Part shown: piece by piece, positions 57,652 through 64,000 of the stretch
Numbering within the stretch: the first letter of the stretch is position 1
Layout of the letters: each line of letters opens with the position of its first letter
Assembly (NCBI GenBank): GCA_024274785.1
Contig: JAJSAM010000060.1
Location: forward strand, 62,001 to 126,000
DNA from: Planctomycetota bacterium
GTDB lineage: Bacteria > Planctomycetota > JAJSAM01
Reading direction: 5' to 3'
DNA: 64,000 nt
The notes under the pieces: generated by a model
Seen by the model: the letters and a program-made list of their open reading frames with translations, nothing else
Told to the model about the DNA's origin: nothing
Databases searched by the model: none
Translations under genes and position numbers: made by a program

Positions 57652-58829
57652 GATCTCCTCCCTGCTTCCGCCTTGAGATAGTGGAGGAGCCGGTAGAGCG
57701 CCTGCCAGAGGATGCCGATGCAGATGACCAGCGTGGCCCACATGGGAAGTTGGTCCGCCGGGTTCTTCACCACGGCGAAGACCGAGAACAGTTTCTGGTT
57801 CGGACCGGCGTTCGGCGGCCCCCAGGAGGATTGATACAGCGTGTAGCCCTTGTGGCGGAGCGGTTCATTCATGCTGATCTTGACGCCCTGCTCCACGTCG
57901 TTCTCGATTTTCGTGACCTTGCTCATGAAGACCTTCGGCATATTGGTGCGAGGATGACGCTCGTGGATGAACTCGTTCAACCTGACGGCGAACGGGAGTG
58001 GTTTGCGGACTTTCCTGAGGTCGATGGCGTAACGAACCCCATCGACATCGAGCGTGAAGGGGTAGCGCTGACGCCCCCAGAGAATCGTCTCCGTCACCTT
58101 CCCGGTGTTCTTCTCGATCACCTTGAGCCGTGCGCCGCGCACGTTCGCCTCGGCGGTGGCATCCAGGGGGCGCTCCTCGAGGTAGACCCCGTCCACGACC
58201 TTCGGCAGCTCCGCCTCGTTTCCCCTGGCGAGCTTCGGCCAGGAGTTCTTCAGGTAGTCCGAGAGTTCGAGAGTGAACGGCAGCGTCTCCGACGTAAACT
58301 TCCGCGACCTGCCCTTGAACGAATCCTCTCCCATCGCCTCCAGATCGGGGGTCGAGACCAGGTGCTCGGTGATCTTCGCGCGCCCCGGTCCCGGAGCCTT
58401 GTAGACCGCGAGTTCCCAGTCGTAGTGGCTGACGAACTCAGCGGCGGTCTCACCTTCGTAGAGGGTGACCTGGCCGTGCTGGGCCAGCTTCATGGTGAAG
58501 AACCCGGAGATCAGCAAAAAGGCGATGCCGAGGTGCGCAATCAGGACACCGATCTTCGAGAACTGCCACTTCACCCGGTACACCCCGCCGACCATCAGGT
58601 TGACGGAGAGCACAATGAGGACCAGGTAGACGCCCGGGATCGGAATCGGGATCTCTTCGGTGAGTGGGAAGAACGTCGATTCGAAGTACTTCTTCTGAAC
58701 CTCGTAGAGCCCCGTATTCGTCTGCTCCCACGTACCGAGCAGAGTCAGCAGGAACAGCAGGATCAAAAGGAAGGTGGCCAGACCGTTCGAGCCAAGGAAC
58801 CGAATGAAGGCACGACCCGCATTTCCCAT
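57648..58829 (-). CDS. resB: ResB/Ccs1-like cytochrome c biogenesis protein
   Basis: 393 residues. Two N-terminal helices (GLATFLLILLFLLTLLGTW; GVYLVLIVLSVNLMVGGVY), a third following (IGVLIAHLGIAFLLISGFF), a large periplasmic domain and a C-terminal helix (LPMWATLVICIGILWQALYRLL). This is the ResB layout. Works with CcsA to move heme and join it to CxxCH. ATG overlaps the upstream lipoprotein stop by one base (TAATG). Confidence 0.82.
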   Translation of the reverse strand: MGNAGRAFIRFLGSNGLATFLLILLFLLTLLGTWEQTNTGLYEVQKKYFESTFFPLTEEIPIPIPGVYLVLIVLSVNLMVGGVYRVKWQFSKIGVLIAHLGIAFLLISGFFTMKLAQHGQVTLYEGETAAEFVSHYDWELAVYKAPGPGRAKITEHLVSTPDLEAMGEDSFKGRSRKFTSETLPFTLELSDYLKNSWPKLARGNEAELPKVVDGVYLEERPLDATAEANVRGARLKVIEKNTGKVTETILWGRQRYPFTLDVDGVRYAIDLRKVRKPLPFAVRLNEFIHERHPRTNMPKVFMSKVTKIENDVEQGVKISMNEPLRHKGYTLYQSSWGPPNAGPNQKLFSVFAVVKNPADQLPMWATLVICIGILWQALYRLLHYLKAEAGRRS

Positions 58830-59968
58830 TACGGCACCTGTCGCAACGACTTGCAGAAACTGATGAATTTTTCACGCTCGGCCTTCACCACCTCGGTCGG
58901 GCCGGTCATCTTCACGAACACGCTGAAGCCGGGCAGTTCGCAGGCCACCGCCAGCAGCATGAACCCCTCCTGCTCGGGACCGCTCATGCCGCGAAACGTT
59001 CCTTCGACCTCGATGAACGGGGAGGGTGTTCCGAGGACGTCGATCTTCGGCAACGACTCGATCTGGGCGGGACTCAGCGCGGACGCACCGGCCTGATCGC
59101 GCCAGCGGTTCACGTTGGCCACCAGGCCGCCGGCGGTGCCGGAGAGCACGCTGATGTAGCACTCGGCGCCCTTTGATCCTTCGGGAACATAGGTGACTTC
59201 CCGCATCGTCTTCCGGGGCCCCTCGACCCATCCTTCGGGACCGGTCCAGCGGAGCTTGCCCGGGTCGAAACCGTGGTCGTGGCCTTCGTGCGACTCCTCC
59301 GCCACGGGCTCCTTTTCTCGCATGGAGCGCGCGAACTCGAGCAGATTGTCACGCTGGGCCGCCACCTGATCCTTCGGCCCGACCATCTTCAGAAACACGC
59401 CGTAACCCCGGTCGAGGAGGAGCAGACCGATCAGACGGTAGTCCGGCTTCCCCTCTCCGCCGCTCATCCCGCCAAAATCCCCCTCGAAGTCCACCAGCGC
59501 CGCCCCCATGCCGAGCACGGGCACACTGGGGAGCTTCGCCGCCTGCTCGATGGTCAGATCGGGCTGGCCCATCTGCTTTCGCCAGCGATTCAAGTTGGCG
59601 AGGGGCCCACCGCCGGCGCCAGGCAGGATGCTCAGATAGGCCTCCACCTGCGGCGCGGAGGCAATCCTGAAATTGCCCTGGCGGAACTGGCTCGTCGGCA
59701 GTTCCGACCACCCCTCGGGGAGGTTACAGGTGTAGCTCGGAGCGGCACTCGCGGCCGGAGGCTTTCGTGTCCCCTTCCTGAAACCGATGCGCTCGGCAAG
59801 ATTGTCGGGGCCGGCCGGAATGGGACTGTCACGGGTGACCACCTGGGTCACGGCGATCTCGCCTTCAGTGCTTCCGGACCCGCAGGAAACCAGGACGGGG
59901 GCCAGCGCGATCAGGCCAAGCCCGATCGTCAGGGCACTCCTTCCGATCCATGGGAAAACCTCGAACAT
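58829..59968 (-). CDS. Lipoprotein with two copies of the same domain, unknown function
   Basis: 379 residues from ATG 59968 (GGAGGAGCGCC ahead). Lipobox VLVSC. Two similar domains of about 125 residues follow. Both show LPEGW/GPEGW, then SVLPG-type AYLSILPGAGGG.LANLNRWR versus CYISVLSGTAGGLVANVNRWR, L...LPSVPVLG versus LPKIDVLG, FEGDFGGMSG versus VEGTFRGMSG, and GVFLKMVGP versus SVFVKMTGP. A His-rich linker (SHEGHDHGFD) joins them. Coupled to resB and ccsA, so a role in cytochrome maturation or heme handling is plausible but unproven. Confidence 0.7.
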   Translation of the reverse strand: MFEVFPWIGRSALTIGLGLIALAPVLVSCGSGSTEGEIAVTQVVTRDSPIPAGPDNLAERIGFRKGTRKPPAASAAPSYTCNLPEGWSELPTSQFRQGNFRIASAPQVEAYLSILPGAGGGPLANLNRWRKQMGQPDLTIEQAAKLPSVPVLGMGAALVDFEGDFGGMSGGEGKPDYRLIGLLLLDRGYGVFLKMVGPKDQVAAQRDNLLEFARSMREKEPVAEESHEGHDHGFDPGKLRWTGPEGWVEGPRKTMREVTYVPEGSKGAECYISVLSGTAGGLVANVNRWRDQAGASALSPAQIESLPKIDVLGTPSPFIEVEGTFRGMSGPEQEGFMLLAVACELPGFSVFVKMTGPTEVVKAEREKFISFCKSLRQVP

Positions 59969-60297
59969 GGCGCTCCTCCAGAGGGGCGATGGATCCCGTC
60001 GGCGTTCGCCAGGTGCGATCACCGCGGGCGGGCAGGGTGGTTTCTAATTCAGAGCCGCTGATCCTAATCAACCGGAACTGGCTGACCAAGCCTTTCCCCG
60101 TCTGGAATCCTCCCCCTTCAGGGAGCCGTTTTCGGCCACCGCGACGCACCGGATTACCCACCCGGGAAACCGTTTCACTGCTTCGCGGCCTCGCCCCCCC
60201 CCGGCGTGTCCAGGACGCGCATCCACGCCCGGTCCATCAAAAAACGGCCCCCGGAGATCTCTCTCCGGGGGCCGCTGGTATCTCAGAGAAGTTCGGA
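59969..60297. other. Intergenic region with terminator
   Basis: About 330 nt between minus-strand genes. The terminator of the upstream 8-heme gene is at 60239-60274. The rest should contain the promoter of the lipoprotein-resB-ccsA operon, but I could not pick a clear -35/-10 pair. Confidence 0.4.
60239..60274 (-). terminator. Terminator of the 8-heme lipoprotein gene
   Basis: On the minus strand: CGGCCCCCGGAGA, 4-nt loop, TCTCCGGGGGCCG (13-bp perfect stem) then TTTTTT. It is 24 nt past the stop codon. Confidence 0.92.
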
Positions 60298-62010
60298 CTA
60301 GCTGTCTTCCAGGAGGTTCTTGTGGAAAGTGTATCCGCCGCTGTTGGCGCGATCAAAAGCATCGACGCCGTTGTGGCACTGGCGGCAGGCGTAGGCGTAC
60401 GTCACCTGCGGGTAGGAGAAACTGCCACCCTCGGTGAACTGATCCGCCTCGACACTCAAGTCGATCCTGAAGAGGTGCGTCGCGATGTCGCCGAGAGCCG
60501 GCCCGGTTCCCACCGGATCGTGGCCCACCGCCGACTTCGCCAGATTCGGCATGTGGCATTGCACACAGTCGAAGCCCTTCATACTGCCGCTGCCACTCAA
60601 CTGCGGGTCATAGTCCGCGTGGCACTGCATGCAGCCGGCCTTGTAAGGCTGGTCCGCATCGCCGTCCCAGAGCTTGACACCCGGCGCGTCGCCGGACTCG
60701 GCCTGGTTGAGGGTGGTCTCGTGCGTCCGGTGGCAGGTCCGGCAATTGCCGTGCGTACCCATGAAACCGCCTGAACGGGTCGAGCCGATGGAAGGGTCAT
60801 CCGGATCGATGCCGAGAATCTCATCGTACTGCTCGTGGTGCTTGATGAAGCCTCCACTCGCGGCAACCCGTCCCCCCCACTCTTCGGGGCTGTCATCGGC
60901 GGCCCAGATCTGGTAGTTGCTGAAGAAGTTGAGTTCACCATCCGGAGTCCCGGATTCGCCGCGCCAGTCCTTCTCACCATCGCGGGTGTGGCAATCCTTG
61001 CAGGCCTGCGCCTGACCGTAGCCCATCAGGGGCCCCTGCAGGTCGCCGGTAGTCCGCCCGGAGGCGATCAGGGTGATGTCGGCGCTGTCCATGGTCTGAG
61101 CATGCAGGGCGCCGCCGCCATGGCAGGCCTCGCATTGGATACCCGGCTCGGACCAGGTCCCGACGATCCCCTCCAGGCCGTCCTGGTTGTTGTCGTTCAG
61201 TTCCGCGTCCTTGTGCCGCCAGCCGGTGGTGTGGCAGTTGCCGCAGTTGAAGACCACGTCGGTGTCGCCAGGGTGGTAGGACACCATCCCATCGGTCTCG
61301 TAGTTGTACTGCACTTCGGAACCGGTGAAGATGTAGCCGCTGTTGTCGATGAAGCGGGCCTTCCAGTGGTAGCCGCCGATCACGTAGGTGACGTCGCTCC
61401 AGTCGACCGGCTCCCCTTCGGTGTTGTTCACGCCGTTGATCCTGCTGATCATGTCCACCGGCAGAACGGTAAAGGGATAGGTCGGCGCCTGGTTGTTCAC
61501 CACCTTGTTGATCTTGTAGGGGTGTCCCGACCGGCGGAAGATGGCGTATTCGTCCGCGTGGCACTCCGCGCATCCCATGCTCGTGACGTACTCGAACGGC
61601 GGAAGCGGGGAGAATGCGAACTCCGGCAGGACGTTCGTCTGGTTCTTGATGATCGTGAACGGACCGTCATCGAACTGCTCGTAGCCCACGCGGAAGCCGC
61701 GGACCAGCCACTGGCCGGCGCCGATACTCCTGGTGTCGTAGTTTCCGTTGCTATCGACCGCAACCTTGATCCCATTCTCCGGGATCTCGAGCGTGGTGAG
61801 GCCGGAGTACGGATAGAAGTAGAGTTGCACAAAGGTGTCGAGCGGATCATCGTTATCGGTGTTGATCACGGATCCCTCGGTGACCGTGGGGGGCGGGGGC
61901 GGCACAATCGGGCCGCTGGGCGGGCAGCTGCCCCCTCCACCGCTACAGCCTGCGGCCAGGAGCGAAAACACCGCCAGGGCCGCGAAAGCCACGACTGGAA
62001 GTCGTCTCAT
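60298..62010 (-). CDS. 8-heme lipoprotein cytochrome c
   Basis: 570 residues, GAGGAGGAATC ahead of ATG 62010. Lipobox SLLAAGC, then a Gly/Pro-rich linker and a beta-type domain of about 100 residues that looks like a carboxypeptidase-regulatory-like/CNA-B fold (TTLEIPENGIKVAVDSNGNYDTRSIGAGQWLVRGFRVGY). Eight CxxCH follow: CAECH, CGNCH, CEACH, CKDCH, CRTCH, CMQCH, CVQCH, CRQCH. Acidic loop DNNQDGLEG is calcium-like. Probable surface or periplasm-facing outer-membrane cytochrome, own terminator. Confidence 0.83.
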   Translation of the reverse strand: MRRLPVVAFAALAVFSLLAAGCSGGGGSCPPSGPIVPPPPPTVTEGSVINTDNDDPLDTFVQLYFYPYSGLTTLEIPENGIKVAVDSNGNYDTRSIGAGQWLVRGFRVGYEQFDDGPFTIIKNQTNVLPEFAFSPLPPFEYVTSMGCAECHADEYAIFRRSGHPYKINKVVNNQAPTYPFTVLPVDMISRINGVNNTEGEPVDWSDVTYVIGGYHWKARFIDNSGYIFTGSEVQYNYETDGMVSYHPGDTDVVFNCGNCHTTGWRHKDAELNDNNQDGLEGIVGTWSEPGIQCEACHGGGALHAQTMDSADITLIASGRTTGDLQGPLMGYGQAQACKDCHTRDGEKDWRGESGTPDGELNFFSNYQIWAADDSPEEWGGRVAASGGFIKHHEQYDEILGIDPDDPSIGSTRSGGFMGTHGNCRTCHRTHETTLNQAESGDAPGVKLWDGDADQPYKAGCMQCHADYDPQLSGSGSMKGFDCVQCHMPNLAKSAVGHDPVGTGPALGDIATHLFRIDLSVEADQFTEGGSFSYPQVTYAYACRQCHNGVDAFDRANSGGYTFHKNLLEDS

Positions 62011-62427
62011 GATTCCTCCTCAAAGAACCAGCGAATGGCGGATCGCGGATCTCAACCGGGCGCGGAGGGATGAATGGGCTTCCCCTTGGGTAGATTCCCC
62101 GGGAATCTCCTCGAAGCCGAACAATTCCACCTCCCCGGGAAGTCCATGCCCTGAACCCCGGATGCCGCCTAAATCGCAAGAAGTACGGCCTGAAACCACC
62201 CTGAAAGATAGCCTCGGGGCCGGATCTGTCAAAGGCTTTGGGAGCGTGCCCTGCCCCGTCACTCCGCAACTGCCACCCAGTCTCAGTACCCAGCCTGATA
62301 TCAGGAAGCGATATCAATAGCAATCACTTACTCTGAAAGCACTTAGGCACCCGACATCGTAGACAGGAGGCTGCGCACCGGGAAGAGATGCGCCCGCAAA
62401 AAAATCTCAACACACTGGAAACGTCGC
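62011..62427. other. Intergenic region upstream of the 8-heme gene
   Basis: 417 nt with no convincing gene. AT content rises around 62290-62345, where a palindrome lies (62294-62305) together with a second GATATC at 62310-62315. This is the likely promoter/operator zone for the 8-heme gene. Confidence 0.45.
62294..62305. promoter_or_regulatory. Perfect 12-bp palindrome, candidate operator
   Basis: CCTGATATCAGG, a perfect palindrome about 285 nt before the 8-heme gene, followed by a second GATATC five bases on. No regulator is identified. Confidence 0.35.
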
Positions 62428-64000
62428 TCAGTCGGTCGGGGTCGGCTCATCCACGTCCTCTTCGGTGGACTTGCCGGAGGCCCTCTTTGCCAGCTCTTCC
62501 TCGAACCACCCGAGGTGGTGTTCCTTCACCGTTTCCTCGGACATCTTCCCGGTGATCCAGGTCCAGCTCATCGGGTACTCCTCCGGGTGGAAGATCACGA
62601 AGAAGAAGTGCCAGATCAGGATGGCCAGAGTCGCGAGCCAGGCTTCGTAGTAGTGGACGGTCTGGGAGGCGCCGATGATCCAGCTCGGCATGTACCGGAC
62701 CGCCACCTCGGGGAACCAGAGAACCACACCGGTGAAGATCATGACGAGCGTGCCCCACACGAGCGCCCAGTACTCCGCCTTCTGGGAGTAGTCGTAGCGG
62801 GAGAACTTCACCTTCCGGTCCGAGCGGAAGGTGTAGTACTTCATGTTCTGCACCATCTCACCGGCATCGCGCAGGTTCGGAGCGATGGCTCTCAACTCCT
62901 CGCGACCGCGGCGCGTGAAGAACACGTAGTAGACGTGCAGGATGCCCGTGAGGACCATCGCAACGGCCCCGATCCGATGGGTGAGCGCGCGCACCTCCTC
63001 ACTCAGGCCGAGCGCGGTGAGCTGCTCCACCCACCATGCCTCCGGAAAGCGCAGGGCGAATCCGGTGATCGCCAGCAGAGTGAACGAGACGATCAGGAGC
63101 AGGTGCTGGAAGATCTGAGAGCGGTCGAAGCGCAGGAGCCACTTTGAAGCCGCCTGCTCGCGCCGCGCCTTCATCATGAAGTAGTTCATGATGATCAGGT
63201 TGTGAACGATCATCCCGCCGATCACGAGGGCGATCAGCGCGTAGTAGGCGGTGCGGATGAAGCGGTTGATCGGGTTGGCGGTGATGGAAGCCGCTTCGTG
63301 ACTGTAACTCCTTGCGAACTTTAGAGTTGCACCGGGATGGCACTGCTTGCAGGTCTGGACGACGTTGGCTGCCGAGATGGTTGCCGTCGGTTCCGACTGC
63401 GGGAGGACCGAGTGCGCGGTGTGGCAGCTCACGCAGGTTGCCGCTTTCTCGCTGTTGCGCCGGGTCGCCCAGCCGTGGTAGCTGTCCACGTAGGAGCCTA
63501 CCACCCCGCCCTGCAAGTTGAACTTGGAGATGATCACGGGGTCGTCGTGGCACCGTCCGCAGGTTTCCTTGGCGATCCGGGCGCCGTGCGTCTTCGCCGC
63601 GGGATTGTCGGGAGAGAGGATCAGGTGTTCGCCGTGGCAGTCCGTGCAGGTCGGGCTGTCCGAAACGCCGGCCTGCACCGCCCGGCCGTGTATGGAGCCC
63701 TGGTACATCTGCCGAATGTCCTGGTGGCATTTGCCGCAGGTATCGGCCTGGTTCCGCGGGTTGATCGGGGACTCGGGGTCCGCCGCCGACTTCAGGTTGT
63801 GCACCCCGTGACAATCGACGCAGGATGCGGCTTCTTCCACGCCGCGACCGGCAGCCTGGCCGTGCACCGACTGGTCGTAGTCCTTGAAGGACTCCGGCAG
63901 TTTCACGATCTGGTCGGTGAGCAGTCCGGCCTGGCCGTGGCACTTCGCGCAGGTGTCCGGAACATTCCGCTGATTCGTGGCGGACCTGGGGTCATCGCTT
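62428..64000 (-). CDS. CbcL-like fusion of multiheme cytochrome c and membrane cytochrome b (N-terminus off window)
   Basis: 524 codons visible; the frame is open to the right edge. Seven CxxCH motifs are visible (CAKCH, CVDCH, CGKCH, CTDCH, CGRCH, CVSCH, CKQCH), then about five membrane helices of the formate dehydrogenase/NarI cytochrome b type with His in helices (IVHNLIIMNY, LTHRIGAVAMVLTGILHVYYVFF, LAILIWHFFFVIFHPEEYP). The same order of domains is found in CbcL of Geobacter, an inner-membrane quinol oxidoreductase for low-potential extracellular acceptors. An N-terminal signal and possibly more hemes lie outside the window. Confidence 0.85.
   Translation of the reverse strand, partial: SDDPRSATNQRNVPDTCAKCHGQAGLLTDQIVKLPESFKDYDQSVHGQAAGRGVEEAASCVDCHGVHNLKSAADPESPINPRNQADTCGKCHQDIRQMYQGSIHGRAVQAGVSDSPTCTDCHGEHLILSPDNPAAKTHGARIAKETCGRCHDDPVIISKFNLQGGVVGSYVDSYHGWATRRNSEKAATCVSCHTAHSVLPQSEPTATISAANVVQTCKQCHPGATLKFARSYSHEAASITANPINRFIRTAYYALIALVIGGMIVHNLIIMNYFMMKARREQAASKWLLRFDRSQIFQHLLLIVSFTLLAITGFALRFPEAWWVEQLTALGLSEEVRALTHRIGAVAMVLTGILHVYYVFFTRRGREELRAIAPNLRDAGEMVQNMKYYTFRSDRKVKFSRYDYSQKAEYWALVWGTLVMIFTGVVLWFPEVAVRYMPSWIIGASQTVHYYEAWLATLAILIWHFFFVIFHPEEYPMSWTWITGKMSEETVKEHHLGWFEEELAKRASGKSTEEDVDEPTPTD

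Noticed and set aside
45932-62010. Nitrite, hydroxylamine or sulfite reductase among the multiheme proteins
   Set aside because: No CxxCK motif or siroheme signature was found in any of them.
1-64000. Genome-wide reassignment of TAA/TAG
   Set aside because: TAA ends argR and TAG ends the tetraheme, NapC-like and TusA genes at family-typical positions, so both work as stops here.

Overview
GC-rich bacterial DNA with short intergenic gaps, many start/stop overlaps and several GTG or TTG starts. I saw no rRNA, tRNA, CRISPR array or transposase. The gene content (lipoprotein multiheme cytochromes, type IV minor pilins, an N-acylornithine-type arginine operon, a Qmo-like sulfur module, system II cytochrome c maturation) suggests an uncultured Gram-negative anaerobe. 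An FCB-type candidate phylum (Eisenbacteria/Krumholzibacteria-like) would fit, but that placement is inference and no marker gene settles it.

Layout. 0-2.3 kb (minus): a sigma54-dependent activator (cut by the window edge), a UspA-like protein and a NifX-DUF1847 fusion. They are divergent from 2.5-7.6 kb (plus), an Hmc/Dsr-like membrane redox complex: HdrD/DsrK-type Fe-S protein, cytochrome b, 16-Cys ferredoxin, and an NrfD protein fused to a hexaheme cytochrome. Two near-consensus sigma54 promoters face outward from the shared intergenic region. 7.9-11.2 kb: minor pilins. 11.3-13.4 kb: a heparinase II/III-like enzyme. 13.7-17.9 kb: a zinc-type uptake cluster (His-rich protein, porin, ZnuA, ZnuB) with no ATPase gene. 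18.1-20.4 kb: two NifX-like proteins, a DUF5320-like protein and a PP2C/SpoIIE phosphatase. 20.5-28.4 kb: an arginine operon argG-(P-loop NTPase)-argC-argD-argF'-argB-M20 deacylase-argR with a palindromic operator in front. 28.5-32.5 kb: a SWIM protein and SNF2 helicase pair. 33.5-40.1 kb (minus): ArsR regulator, TusA, MvhD, QmoA-like, QmoB-like, a small winged-helix protein, QmoC-like, DsrE and gamma-carbonic anhydrase. 40.2-45.7 kb: a Fis-type HTH, phosphofructokinase, a GT-C glycosyltransferase, DUF1294 and a PaaZ-type aldehyde dehydrogenase.

45.9-64 kb is a cytochrome island with 68 visible heme-binding motifs. It holds a tetraheme c554-like protein, a cytochrome built of repeated tetraheme modules (22 hemes if an in-frame TAG is ignored), an octaheme cytochrome fused to an outer-membrane beta-barrel, a 13-heme lipoprotein, a NapC-like quinol dehydrogenase, the CcsBA maturation pair with a two-domain lipoprotein, an 8-heme lipoprotein, and a CbcL-like multiheme-c/cytochrome-b protein that runs off the window. 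Together these could carry electrons from quinol across both membranes to an extracellular acceptor. That role is inferred.

Three otherwise well-conserved genes each carry one in-frame stop (TAA at 3808, TAA at 14326, TAG at 48419) with family sequence continuing in the same frame. A dispersed repeat of about 150 bp with inverted ends occurs at six intergenic loci.
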